A DNA stretch of 64,000 nucleotides from Myxococcales bacterium (GCA_013298625.1 JAAFIF010000020.1:1-64000), one strand, 5' to 3'. Shown: positions 1 through 8,265, counted from the stretch's first letter. The notes: generated by a model from the letters alone, not told the origin. Numbers and translations are program-made.

Positions 1-1
1 C

Positions 2-1414
2 GTACTGACCATCGCGATGTTGGGGCGTGGGCTCGGTCGCTCGGCGCTCGGCGCGTGGGCGCTGATCGGAACCTCCGCCACGCTCATCAGCCTCGCGGAC
101 CTGGGCCTGTCGTCGGTGGCGCTCAAGCACTCGATCTGCGACGAGGAGGGAACGGTCGCGGCGCGCTCGGTGGCGCTCTCGCAGTGGACGACGCTGCTTC
201 TCGCGCCGGTGTTCGCAGCGCTCTCGTACTGGGTGTACCTGTCCGAGCTGCGCGGGGCGATCGACGCGAGCGTTGCGTCGAGCCGAGCTCTTTCGGTGGC
301 GGGCGCAGCAGCGCTGTTGGCCGGGTCGATCACCGCGTATTCGAGCGCGCAGCGCGCGTGGCTCGTGGGCAAGGGAGCGACGCGCGCGCTCGCGGCGGCC
401 CGGGCGAGCGGGGCGCTCGCGCAGGTGACGCTCACCGCTGTTGGGCTGTGGTTGCGCTGGGGAATCGCTGCGCCAGCGCTGGGGGTGTTGGGCTCGAGCG
501 TGATCGAGTCGCTGATGGTGGCGCGGTCGGCGACGTGGATCGACGCGCGGGTGAGGGTGGTTCCGCGTGGGTTTCCGCAGGCGAAAGAGTGGCGCGAGGC
601 GGTGAGAGAGAGCTCGGCGGCGCTGGCGATCAACGCGGCGGCGGTGCTCGCGGTGCGCGTCGACGTCGCGGTGCTCGCGCGGGTCGCGCCGCTCGCGGCG
701 GTGGGCGCGTATCAAGTGAGCCTGCGCGTGACGGATCAGCTCTTCACGCTGGTCAAGCAAGTGGGCGCGGCGATGCAGCACCGGCTCGGGACGCGTCAAG
801 GTCGCGACGAGACCCTCACGTTCGGAACGATCGTGATGACCTCGACGTTCGCCTCGGCCGTGATCGCCCTGGCGTTTTGCGGCCGCGCGCTGCTTCGCGC
901 GTGGGCGGGGCCCGTCGTCGACGAGAGCATCTTCGGGTTGTCCCTCGCGCTGACGGGGCTCGGCGCGGTGGTCGCGATGAGCAGCGAGCTCGCGAGCGCG
1001 GGGCTCAACGTCGCCGCGCGCTCGCAGTGGTCCGGCGCGCGCCCGCACATCCTCGGGTCCGTCGCCAACGCGGTGATCACCTTGGGCGGCGCTTCGCACC
1101 TCGGCGTGTGGGCCGTCGCCGGCGGAACGATCGTCGGCAACACCGTCATCGCCATCCTCACGTACCGCTCGCTGCTCGCGCTCAACCAGACGAGCGCGCG
1201 CGCGCAGCTCGTGGCGCTCGCGCCGATCGCCGCGCCGGTGCTGGTCTCGTTTGTGCTCGGAGCGCTGCTAGCCCCGCGCTCGCTCACCGTGCTGGGCTCG
1301 CTCGTCGCGTGCTCGATCACTGGGATCGCCGCGGCGGCGACGCTCTGGATCACGCTTCGCCGCGCGAGCGCTCAGGAGACCGAATGCACATCGCTATCGT
1401 TGCAGAGACCGTAG
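2..1414 (+). CDS. Wzx-type polysaccharide flippase (5' end outside window)
   Basis: Multi-spanning membrane protein, likely the flippase that moves the lipid-linked repeat unit across the inner membrane. The reading frame is open to the window edge. The first in-frame ATG is at 17, but the protein would then begin at a segment (GRSALGAWALIGT) that in this family follows the first helix, so about 30 N-terminal residues are probably missing. I see about 11-12 hydrophobic segments, few charged residues between them, and the usual 450-500 residue size. It overlaps the next glycosyltransferase by 31 bp, which points to one operon. The assignment rests on topology and context; MATE-like exporters look similar. 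Confidence 0.75.
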   Translation, partial: VLTIAMLGRGLGRSALGAWALIGTSATLISLADLGLSSVALKHSICDEEGTVAARSVALSQWTTLLLAPVFAALSYWVYLSELRGAIDASVASSRALSVAGAAALLAGSITAYSSAQRAWLVGKGATRALAAARASGALAQVTLTAVGLWLRWGIAAPALGVLGSSVIESLMVARSATWIDARVRVVPRGFPQAKEWREAVRESSAALAINAAAVLAVRVDVAVLARVAPLAAVGAYQVSLRVTDQLFTLVKQVGAAMQHRLGTRQGRDETLTFGTIVMTSTFASAVIALAFCGRALLRAWAGPVVDESIFGLSLALTGLGAVVAMSSELASAGLNVAARSQWSGARPHILGSVANAVITLGGASHLGVWAVAGGTIVGNTVIAILTYRSLLALNQTSARAQLVALAPIAAPVLVSFVLGALLAPRSLTVLGSLVACSITGIAAAATLWITLRRASAQETECTSLSLQRP

Positions 1415-2532
1415 GGTACGCAGGGGGGCTCGAGCGCTTCGCGATCGACCGCGCGCAGGCGCTTCGGTCGCGCGGCCACGATGTTCGGCTCTTGCACAAC
1501 GGGCGCGGGGGACGTGACCCAGAACGGTACAGCCGGGGCTTCTCGTCGGTCCTGCATCGAAACGACCGGGATGCGCTCGCTGGGGTCGACGTGGCCCTCG
1601 TGCAGCGGGCCTCGACGGTCGCAGAGCTCGATTGGCTAGGAGAAACGCCGGCCGTCGTCTTCGCGCACGACCACGACCTGTCGTGTCCGCGCTCGCATCG
1701 ATACCTGCCGATCGGCCGCGAGCCCTGCCACCGGTCGCCGGGCGTGGCGTGCGTCGCGCACGGCTGCGTGGTGGTGCGAGACCGCTCGAAGGGGCGCTTC
1801 GCGCTGCGCGTGGTGGATCCTTTCTCTCTGCGAGAGCAGACGATCGCGCTGTCGAAGCGGTACCCCCTCGTGGCGTGCAGCGAGTATGTGCGCGGCTCGC
1901 TCGTGGCGGCGGGCGTGAGCGGCGATCGGGTGGGCGTTTTGCACCCTGTTCCACCGCCGTCGAGCGACGCAGCGAGCCCCCGCGACCCGCAGCCCACGCT
2001 GCTCGTGCTCGGGTCGTTGCTGCGGGGAAAGGGCGTCGACATCGCCATCGACGCCCTCGCGCATCTCCCTCGAACGACGCGGCTCCGCGTAGTGGGCGAC
2101 GGCCCCGAGCGAGCCTCGCTCGAAGCGCAAGCGACCGCAGTCGCGCCAGGCCGCGTTGAATTCGTGGGCGCCGTCGCGCCCGAGGCCGTCGTCCGCGAGA
2201 TCGACCGCGCGTGGGTGATGTTGGTCCCCTCGCGCTGGCCCGAGCCCTTCGGCATGACCGGAATCGAAGCGATGCAGCGCGCCCGTCCCGTCGTCGCCGC
2301 GCGCCACGGCGGCATCACCGAGTGGCTTCGCGACGGGCACGGCGTGGACGGGTTCGACCCTGGCAACGCCCGTGCATTGGCTGACGCTGTGCGCCGCGTG
2401 CTGCACGAGCCACACGCAGGGCAGAGCGCCCGCGAGTGGGCCGAGCAGCGGTGGCAGTTCGACTCGTCGATGGACGCAATGGAGTCGCTCGCTCGAAACG
2501 CAGCGACCGCAAGAAAGGCAGACTCGAAGTGA
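1384..2532 (+). CDS. Glycosyltransferase family 4 (GT-B fold)
   Basis: A 382-residue GT4-type enzyme that would add a sugar to the lipid-linked repeat unit at the cytoplasmic face. The N-terminus (AETVGYAGGLERFAIDRAQ) is the Gly-rich acceptor-side loop. The C-terminal half has the nucleotide-sugar domain, with LLVLGSLLRGKGVDIAIDAL and PSRWPEPFGMTGIEAMQRAR containing the EX7E signature. A central cysteine cluster around residues 105-125 (SCPRSHRY, PCHR, GVACVAHGC) is seen in a GT4 subgroup. The frame is open further upstream, but 1384 is chosen because it gives a canonical N-terminus just inside the flippase end. The stop overlaps the methyltransferase start by 1 bp (TGATG). Confidence 0.85.
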   Translation: MHIAIVAETVGYAGGLERFAIDRAQALRSRGHDVRLLHNGRGGRDPERYSRGFSSVLHRNDRDALAGVDVALVQRASTVAELDWLGETPAVVFAHDHDLSCPRSHRYLPIGREPCHRSPGVACVAHGCVVVRDRSKGRFALRVVDPFSLREQTIALSKRYPLVACSEYVRGSLVAAGVSGDRVGVLHPVPPPSSDAASPRDPQPTLLVLGSLLRGKGVDIAIDALAHLPRTTRLRVVGDGPERASLEAQATAVAPGRVEFVGAVAPEAVVREIDRAWVMLVPSRWPEPFGMTGIEAMQRARPVVAARHGGITEWLRDGHGVDGFDPGNARALADAVRRVLHEPHAGQSAREWAEQRWQFDSSMDAMESLARNAATARKADSK

Positions 2533-3458
2533 TGCAGTCGATTGAAATGCTCCGCTCGGTCGCAGCGTGCCCTGTGTGCCGCGGCTCGCTCGACGCCGGC
2601 TGGCGCTGCGCGGGATGCGCGCGAGAGTTCTCAGTAGTCGACGGGCGTCCCGCGCTGGTGACGCACCCGAGCGCGACCGCTGACGTGGCCAAGGACAACG
2701 AGGTCGTGCGCGCGCAGGCGCGGGCGAGGGACGGCTCGAGCCGAGGAGGTCTTCGCGCGTTGGCCGATCGCGTGCGCGAGATGGTGACGGCCGACCTGTT
2801 CGCCGACGATCGCACGCAGGTGCGCGCGCTGGTGGACGCGGTCGAAGGGACGCTTCCTGCGGGGCTTCCGGTGGTGGATGTCGGCGCGTGCGAGCAGTAC
2901 TACCGCCGCGACCTCGAGCGGCTCGGGCCGGTGCTCGCGTTGGACGTCGCGCTCTACGGCGCGACCGACGTGATCGCCGACGCGCACGCGATGCCCTTTC
3001 GCGACGGTTCACTGGGCGGGATCGTGGTGGTCGAAGTGCTCGAGCACCTGCGAAAACCCTGGAAGTTCTTCGAAGAGGCGGCGCGCACCCTCGCTCCTGG
3101 CGGGGTGCTCTTGGGCGTGGCGCCGCAGTACTGCCCGACGCACGGGTTTCCCAACGACTACTTTCGGTACACGCGCTCGGGGCTCGGGTCGTTGGCAGAG
3201 AACGAAGGCCTCGCGGTCGAGGCGATCTGGCCGATCGGCGGCCACTGGGGAACGCTGCTCCACTGGTACTGGGCCAATCGCGCGCGAGAGAACGCGCTGC
3301 GCAAGGTTCCGGGCGTCGGCGTCGCGTACCACGCGTGGTTTCAGGGCGTCGCGAAGGCGATGGACGTGCTCGACGGCCACGCGGGCCGCGGCAACGGAGC
3401 GCCCACGGCCGAGCACCAGGACCACGTCGGGTGGAGCTTCGTGTTTCGCAAGCGGTGA
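2532..3458 (+). CDS. Class I SAM methyltransferase with N-terminal zinc ribbon
   Basis: A 308-residue protein. Residues about 12-35 form a Trm112-like zinc ribbon (CPVC, then CAGC) followed by a linker and a Methyltransf_11-type Rossmann domain. Motif I is partly recognisable at VVDVGACEQYYRRDLERLG, and the post-I strand gives VLALDVALYGATDVIADAHA. The Asp-Gly segment before the IVVVEVLEHLRKPW helix is typical of these enzymes. It may methylate a sugar or an acceptor in the polymer pathway; the substrate is unknown. The ATG at 2532 overlaps the preceding stop, so translation is probably coupled. It ends this forward operon, before a repeat-rich gap. Confidence 0.8.
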   Translation: MQSIEMLRSVAACPVCRGSLDAGWRCAGCAREFSVVDGRPALVTHPSATADVAKDNEVVRAQARARDGSSRGGLRALADRVREMVTADLFADDRTQVRALVDAVEGTLPAGLPVVDVGACEQYYRRDLERLGPVLALDVALYGATDVIADAHAMPFRDGSLGGIVVVEVLEHLRKPWKFFEEAARTLAPGGVLLGVAPQYCPTHGFPNDYFRYTRSGLGSLAENEGLAVEAIWPIGGHWGTLLHWYWANRARENALRKVPGVGVAYHAWFQGVAKAMDVLDGHAGRGNGAPTAEHQDHVGWSFVFRKR

Positions 3459-3493
3459 AAGGGCGACAGGGGGACAGCGGGGACGGGGCAACA

Positions 3494-3520
3494 GGGACGG
3501 TGTTCGATCGTTCACGAAGG
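3494..3520 (+). repeat. REP-like head only (cluster 1)
   Basis: Only the conserved head is present (GGGACGGTGTTCGATCGTTC, then ACGAAGG). The core is absent. A second head-only copy, more diverged (GGGACGGTGTTCCATCGTTC), lies at 3675-3700. Confidence 0.7.
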
Positions 3521-3568
3521 CGTTGTGGAAGCGCCAGCAGCGCTCGGGGCAGCGGGCGCGGGGGCATC

Positions 3569-3620
3569 GGGGACGGTGTTCAAAAGTTCACGAGACCGGG
3601 ATAACTCCGCGAGATCACAC
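3569..3620 (+). repeat. REP-like unit, forward, full length (cluster 1)
   Basis: A 52-bp unit reading GGGGACGGTGTTCAAAAGTT and continuing into CACGAGACCGGGATAACTCC and GCGAGATCACA. Its reverse complement recurs at 3861-3912 with one mismatch in the core (ACCGGG against ACCCGG). That pairing, about 240 bp apart, is REPIN geometry. Confidence 0.85.
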
Positions 3621-3743
3621 ACGCGTAACGCGTGCCAGGGCTCATCCGCGCACGGCCTCGAGCCGGGCGAAGCCGGGACGGTGTTCCATCGTTCGCGCAC
3701 GCGTCGTGGCAGCGCGCGGCTTGGGACCCTGCGAGCTCCCGTG

Positions 3744-3795
3744 TGTGATCTCGCGGAGTTATCCGGGTCTCGTGAACGATTGAACACCGTCCCCG
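3744..3795 (-). repeat. REP-like unit, reverse, full length (cluster 1)
   Basis: A 52-bp reverse-oriented unit. Read on the minus strand it has the head GGGGACGGTGTTCAATCGTT followed by CACGAGACCCGGATAACTCC. It differs from the unit at 3861-3912 only in the two bases before GTTCACG (ATC against AAA). Confidence 0.85.
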
Positions 3796-3860
3796 CTGTC
3801 CCCGCTGTGCCCGCTGTCCCCGCTGCACCATCCCCCTGGCGCCCCGGTATCTCGCGCACG

Positions 3861-3912
3861 TGTGATCTCGCGGAGTTATCCGGGTCTCGTGAACTTTTGA
3901 ACACCGTCCCCG
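3861..3912 (-). repeat. REP-like unit, reverse, full length (cluster 1)
   Basis: A near-perfect inverted partner of 3569-3620 (51 of 52 positions by eye). It lies 58 bp upstream of the 3' end of the converging nucleotidyltransferase-like gene. Confidence 0.85.
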
Positions 3913-3970
3913 TGGCGCCCGTCGTCCCCGCTGCACCGTCCCCCCCAACTGCCCCACCGCTGCCGCTCGC

Positions 3971-5185
3971 TCAGAGCACCCCGATCGCGTGCATCGCGCG
4001 CTGCCACAGCAGCGATGCGTCCAGCCGCGCGTTCTTCTCGTGCGCGTACCACGCGAGCATGCGCAGCTGATCCTCTCCCTCCGTCGCCAGCGCGCGCTCG
4101 ACCGAGATCACCCCGCGCGGAGCCTTCTGCGCCGCGCGCACCAGGCCAGCGCTCGCGCTCACCATCGCTGGCTCGCTCGTCGTCGCGCCCAACCAGCAGC
4201 GCGTCCCCTCGACCACTTGCCACAGCTCGCGCAGCAGCGCGCGTCCGGACGCGGTCAGCGCCGCGATCGGAGCCAACACAAACGCCGCCATCGCCGCCAA
4301 CAACCGCGGAGCGAGCGCCCGCTGCGCTCCTTCTCGACGCCCGAGCAGCAGCTCGTCGCCCAGCGAGGCCACGCTGCCAGTCGTCCAGTCGTCGATCGCG
4401 TCTCCGTCCGCCGCGCAGCGCTCGATCGCGAGCCCTTCGCCCACCATCGTGTCCGCGCGCACCAGCGCGTCGCGCACGCTCGCCGTCGGAGAGACCACCG
4501 CGCGCGCGCCGATCACCGCGTTGGGGCCGATCACCGCGCGCTCGCACACGAGCGCGTTGGCCCCGACGAACACGGGAGCGCGCACCACCGCGCCCTCTTC
4601 GATCACCGAGCCGCGCGCGGTCCACACGCCCGGAGAGACCTCCGCAGCGTGCACGAGCACGCCGTCGAGCTCACCCATCAGCGCCATCGCGCCGAGCTCG
4701 TGCGCGTCTTGCTCGGAGGCGAGCAGCACGCCCCAGCCGTCGACCGTCTGCGCGTTGGTGATCGCGGGCTGCGACGACGAGAGCACGTAGACGTCCGCGT
4801 CGAAGAGAGCCTCGTGCTTCGCCGGTGGAGCGAACATCGCTTTGCTTCCCGCGGGGAGCTCGGCGAGCGTGCGAAGGTCCAGCGACCCGAGCACCCGCGA
4901 GGAGATCGCGAGAAACGGCCGCTCGCCGAGCCCCGCGCGCTCGGCGAGCGCGAGGCCGCCGAGGGGCTTGGGGCTGAGCACGGTCTCGATCGTCGCGGCG
5001 ACGGCGTGGTCCGAGAGCGTCTGCTGCATCTCGTTCCATCGCTCGTCAGCGGCGCAGCGCTCGACGACGATCTTCTCGCACCCGCTCGAGACCAGCCACT
5101 CGAGCTGCCGAATGAGCAGCGGAGTGCCCGCGACATCCCAATGCGCCGACTCCGGCGCGCCATCCACGAAGATGACTGCGTCCAT
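3971..5185 (-). CDS. Nucleotidyltransferase-like protein with left-handed beta-helix domain
   Basis: A 404-residue protein in the style of sugar-1-phosphate nucleotidyltransferases. Residues 1-170 resemble the Rossmann-like catalytic domain (MDAVIFVDGAPES; GTPLLIRQLEWLVSSGCEKI). Residues about 185-260 are hexapeptide repeats (VVRAPVFVGANALVCERAVI, GPNAVIGARAVVSPTASVRD) forming a left-handed beta-helix. The glycine-rich GXGTR...PK signature of active pyrophosphorylases is missing, so it may be a non-catalytic or divergent relative. A C-terminal segment of about 140 residues with one hydrophobic stretch (LLAAMAAFVLAPIAALTASG) follows. A GGGAG ribosome site precedes the ATG. It is last in a reverse operon with the phosphoglycosyl transferase. 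Confidence 0.65.
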   Translation of the reverse strand: MDAVIFVDGAPESAHWDVAGTPLLIRQLEWLVSSGCEKIVVERCAADERWNEMQQTLSDHAVAATIETVLSPKPLGGLALAERAGLGERPFLAISSRVLGSLDLRTLAELPAGSKAMFAPPAKHEALFDADVYVLSSSQPAITNAQTVDGWGVLLASEQDAHELGAMALMGELDGVLVHAAEVSPGVWTARGSVIEEGAVVRAPVFVGANALVCERAVIGPNAVIGARAVVSPTASVRDALVRADTMVGEGLAIERCAADGDAIDDWTTGSVASLGDELLLGRREGAQRALAPRLLAAMAAFVLAPIAALTASGRALLRELWQVVEGTRCWLGATTSEPAMVSASAGLVRAAQKAPRGVISVERALATEGEDQLRMLAWYAHEKNARLDASLLWQRAMHAIGVL

Positions 5186-5254
5186 TGCTGTTTGCTCCCT
5201 TTGTTCAACGAATGAAATCGCTGCGAGCGCTCTCTCCCCGAAGAGCGCGCTCGC

Positions 5255-5974
5255 TCAGTACGCCCCGCGCCCCGACAGCACCGCCGGAACGGTCTTCACC
5301 ACGATGGCCACTTCTTCTTTGGCCTTCACCTTGTCGATGTACTCGAGGTCGAGGTCCACCTGCTGCTCGAACGTCAGGTCGCTGCGCCCGCCGATCTGCC
5401 ACAAGCACGTGAGCCCCGGCGTCACTTCGAGTCGTCGCAGCGCCTTCGGTGAGTACAGCGCCACCTCGCGCCACACCGGCGGCCGCGGGCCCACCAGCGT
5501 CATGTCTCCGCGCAGGACGTTGTAGATCTGCGGCATCTCGTCGATCGAGAAGCGCCTGAGAATTCGCCCGATCTTCGTCACGCGCGGGTCCTTGGTGAGC
5601 TTGAACCGCACGCCGCTCATCGCATCGGGGTTCATCTGCGCCAGCGCGCTCTTCATCGCGTCCGCGCCGTGCACCATCGTCCTGAACTTGAACAGCATGA
5701 AGCGCTTGCCGCCGCGCCCGATGCGCTCTTGCTTGAACACAATCGGTCCGCGATCTTGAAGCTTGATCGCGATCGCTACGAAGATGAACAACGGCGTCAG
5801 CGCCGCGAGCGCCATCGCCGACAGCGTCACGTCGAGCGAGCGCCGAACGCGCGGCCCCATCGCGGTCAGCGCGATGTTCAACCGCACGCGCGCGCGTCGC
5901 ATGAACACCCGTCGACGGCTCGACGTTCCGAGCAGCGCGGGAGGAAGGGGGCTCGCTTCGTTCGATGGCTTCAT
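5255..5974 (-). CDS. Undecaprenyl-phosphate phosphoglycosyl transferase (bacterial sugar transferase)
   Basis: A 239-residue monotopic phosphoglycosyl transferase of the PglC/WcaJ C-domain type. It transfers a sugar-1-phosphate from a nucleotide sugar to undecaprenyl phosphate, starting the repeat unit. Visible family motifs are RRSLDVTLSAMALAALTP with one membrane-inserted helix (residues 45-75), FKQERIGRGGKRFMLFKFRT, DEMPQIYNVLRGDMTLVGPR (with the catalytic Asp-Glu region), and PGLTCLWQIGGRSDLTFEQQ. It is short: it lacks the four-helix N-terminal module of WcaJ/WbaP. A GAGGA ribosome site lies 6 bp before the ATG. It sits between the Wzz-type gene and the nucleotidyltransferase-like gene on the same strand. 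Confidence 0.92.
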   Translation of the reverse strand: MKPSNEASPLPPALLGTSSRRRVFMRRARVRLNIALTAMGPRVRRSLDVTLSAMALAALTPLFIFVAIAIKLQDRGPIVFKQERIGRGGKRFMLFKFRTMVHGADAMKSALAQMNPDAMSGVRFKLTKDPRVTKIGRILRRFSIDEMPQIYNVLRGDMTLVGPRPPVWREVALYSPKALRRLEVTPGLTCLWQIGGRSDLTFEQQVDLDLEYIDKVKAKEEVAIVVKTVPAVLSGRGAY

Positions 5975-6055
5975 GGCAGTCCTCGGTCTCCGTGGTGAGT
6001 GCGTTGCGTTCGCGATGAGCTCTCTGCAACTCGTTCGCCAACGGCTGCCCTGCGC

Positions 6056-7900
6056 TCACGACTCGGACTGTCCCCGCTCGAAGCGCGCCGGTGAGCCCAC
6101 GCGATCGGGCCTGTCCGCCAACGACGCGCCCATCCCAATCACCACGCACGCGATCGCGTCGATCCCGCCCAGCCGCTCGCGCACCGTACGCAGCTCGGTC
6201 ACCACGTGCGCGCCGCTCTCGACCACCACCAACACGCGGTCGACTCCGCGCGCCGCCCGTCGCAACGCAGGCCCCGTCGCGGCCGCATCCCACGCCCGAA
6301 CCTCGAGCCCCGAAGTAGAACGCTTCTTCGTCTCACTTTGGGACGCTCCCCCCTTCTTGCTCAATTTCGCCGCGAGCTCGCGCGCCGTCGCGCGGCCCGC
6401 TTCGTTGAGGCCCACGATCAACGTCGTTCCGTTGGTGTCCGTGAGCGCCTCGCGCACATCGTCCACCAGCGGCCCGAGCGAGCCCTTCTTCGCGGGCCAG
6501 TCCGTACAGGCGAGCACCGGCGCGTTGAGCCAAAACGCCACTTCACTGCCGGTAAAAGCCTTGCCCCCGCGAAGACCGCGCACGAGCAACACCATCAACG
6601 CGATCAGCGCGCCCAGCACCGGACTCGCCGCGATGATCGGCCTGCGCAGCGACTTCGAAGGTCGATCGGGCGCGACCGCAGCGGCGACCACGCGAAGCCC
6701 CGTCGCCGGCGAGCGCTGCGCGTCCTGCGCGCGCGCCCGGCTCGCGAGCACCTCGGCCAGGTGTCGCTCGGCGACGGTCACCGACGCGAGCAACGTCGCG
6801 GACTCTCCGTCGAGCGAGGCGAGCTCGTCCACGCGCGACGCGGTCTCGCGCAGGCTCGATCGCAAGATCGCTTCGCGCCGTCGCAGAGAGCTCCCCACGG
6901 CGCCCGCCGTCGCAGCGCTGGCCGTGTACGCGTCCCAGTGCGGGTTGCGCCCGATGATCCTACCTGTGCGCACCGCGGAGTCCGAACGAGCGCGCAGCGC
7001 GTTGGCCTGCGCTTCGAGCGCCTGCAGGGCAGGGTGCGCGCCAGTCAACCGCGAGCGCGCGACGGTGAGCTGCCCTTCGGTTTCGGCCAGCCGCGTGGCG
7101 CCGAACATCTGCTCGCTCTCGGACAGCACCGTCAGCGGATTCTGTGCGCGCGCCGCCGCGCGAAGCGCCCCTTCGCGAGCGCTCTCTCCCTCGGCTTCGG
7201 CCCGCGCGAGGTCCGCGTCCGCGCGCAGCCGCGCCGCGTGCTCGATGGCCGCGAGCTGCTCGGCCGGAAGGTTGGCGATCCCGTGCGCGCGACGAAACTC
7301 GTCGTACCGAGCGCGCGACGCTTCGAGCGCGGTGCGCGCCTCGCGGGCGTCGGTCTCGATCGTGCGCAGCTGCTCGTCGAGCCGCGCGCGGTGCAGTCCG
7401 CGACGGTGCTCGAGAAACACGTCCGCGGTGCTCTGCGTGATGCGTCGGGCGTCCTCGGGGCTCTCGCCGGTCCCGTGCAGGACGATGAGCCGCGTCTCGG
7501 TGCTGGAGGTCACTTCGATGCGACGCCCCATGCGCTCGAGGGTCTGTTCGACGTGCAAGCGCTCGCGGACCGTAGCGAGATTGATCGGCAATTTTACGGT
7601 GTCTGCGAGGGTTCGAAGCGTGCGCGCCTCGTCCTCGGCGGCCGCGGCGCCGTCAGCAGACGCGGGCTCCCACAGGATCGACAGCTCCGAGGCGTACTCG
7701 CGGTGCACGAACTTGCGCGCGCCGAGGGCGCCGACCGTGAGCGAGAGCGCAGCGGCCGCGGCGATCCATCGCCACCCCGCCCGCACCGACCCGAGCACCC
7801 GCGGAACATCCACAGGAAACCCCGGTCGCTCATCGCTCGCCCCGTCGCTCGCCGCTGCGGGCGCGCTCTGCGCGGGGCTCGTCGCTTGCGCTTCGAACAT
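6056..7900 (-). CDS. Wzz/GumC-type polysaccharide co-polymerase with degenerate kinase-like C-terminus
   Basis: A 614-residue inner-membrane co-polymerase that sets chain length and couples polymerisation to export. It has a cytoplasmic N-terminus, one helix at residues about 43-62 (WIAAAAALSLTVGALGARKF), a long periplasmic coiled-coil region rich in Ala, Glu and Arg, and a second helix near 430 (PIIAASPVLGALIALMVLLV). The last 170 residues look like a CpsD/BY-kinase fold (TLIVGLNEAGRATARELAAK; VLVVVESG) but lack a Walker A lysine and a Tyr-rich tail. The start is set at 7900, where AGAGGTG lies 6 bp upstream; the frame is open further upstream through the STAS gene. It is preceded by the STAS gene with a 17-bp gap. 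Confidence 0.82.
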   Translation of the reverse strand: MFEAQATSPAQSAPAAASDGASDERPGFPVDVPRVLGSVRAGWRWIAAAAALSLTVGALGARKFVHREYASELSILWEPASADGAAAAEDEARTLRTLADTVKLPINLATVRERLHVEQTLERMGRRIEVTSSTETRLIVLHGTGESPEDARRITQSTADVFLEHRRGLHRARLDEQLRTIETDAREARTALEASRARYDEFRRAHGIANLPAEQLAAIEHAARLRADADLARAEAEGESAREGALRAAARAQNPLTVLSESEQMFGATRLAETEGQLTVARSRLTGAHPALQALEAQANALRARSDSAVRTGRIIGRNPHWDAYTASAATAGAVGSSLRRREAILRSSLRETASRVDELASLDGESATLLASVTVAERHLAEVLASRARAQDAQRSPATGLRVVAAAVAPDRPSKSLRRPIIAASPVLGALIALMVLLVRGLRGGKAFTGSEVAFWLNAPVLACTDWPAKKGSLGPLVDDVREALTDTNGTTLIVGLNEAGRATARELAAKLSKKGGASQSETKKRSTSGLEVRAWDAAATGPALRRAARGVDRVLVVVESGAHVVTELRTVRERLGGIDAIACVVIGMGASLADRPDRVGSPARFERGQSES

Positions 7901-7917
7901 CGGAGCACCTCTGCTGC

Positions 7918-8265
7918 TTACGAGGCGAGCGCGCGCTCGGCGGCGTCGTAGCTCGTGTACACGTCGAAGACTTCGTGCAGGTGGCACACGCGCGCCACCG
8001 TCTGAACCGCTGGCGAAAGACCGGCCAACACGATGTTGATGCTCGACGACGCGCGGCGGCGGATCGAGACGAGGGCGCTCACGCCGACCGAGTCGATCGA
8101 GGCGATGCCCGACAGGTCGATCACGATCGACTTCGCGCCGACCTGGATCGCGTCCTGCGCGTGAGCGAGCAGCGTGCGGATCGACACGAGGTCGAAGCGC
8201 GGTCCGTTTGCGCGGACCCGGATGACGTTGACGGACGAGAGAGACGAGAGCGTTGGTGGCTGCAT
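7918..8265 (-). CDS. STAS-domain anti-sigma factor antagonist (SpoIIAA/RsbV-like)
   Basis: A 115-residue single STAS domain. The central strand and helix (KSIVIDLSGIASIDSVGVSA) align with the SpoIIAA phosphorylation loop. The usual DSSG or DSTG is DSVG, so the residue phosphorylated in SpoIIAA/RsbV is Val here. The C-terminal part (GLSPAVQTVARVCHLHEVFD) is also typical. The family binds an RsbW-type kinase and frees a sigma factor or other target. The start MQPPTLSS at 8265 is preferred over an Arg-rich upstream extension. It is first gene of the operon STAS, Wzz, phosphoglycosyl transferase, nucleotidyltransferase-like. Its likely partners are encoded at 12943 and 13416. Confidence 0.85.
   Translation of the reverse strand: MQPPTLSSLSSVNVIRVRANGPRFDLVSIRTLLAHAQDAIQVGAKSIVIDLSGIASIDSVGVSALVSIRRRASSSINIVLAGLSPAVQTVARVCHLHEVFDVYTSYDAAERALAS

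Larger units (their letters stand above)
3459..3970. repeat. Non-coding gap filled with REPIN-like inverted repeats (cluster 1)
   Basis: This 512-bp convergent gap holds no credible gene. It contains five copies or part-copies of one element, with head GGGACGGTGTTCAANNGTTC. Three are forward (3494, 3569, 3675) and two are reverse (ending 3795 and 3912). Full units are 52 bp with the core GAGACCNGGATAACTCCGCG. Opposed units can pair into long stems. Between units are short runs of the type CCCCGCTGT in tandem (3791-3825). Any function as a transcription end or mRNA stabiliser for the two converging operons is inference. Confidence 0.85.

Noticed and set aside
55..1383. Long upstream extension of the glycosyltransferase frame beginning at 55
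   Set aside because: It runs out of frame through the flippase gene and is Arg/Gly-rich; the family N-terminus begins at 1384.
1636..3567. 643-residue open frame on the minus strand across the glycosyltransferase and methyltransferase genes
   Set aside because: Arg/Ala/Pro-rich with no domain; it is a by-product of high GC opposite well-supported genes.
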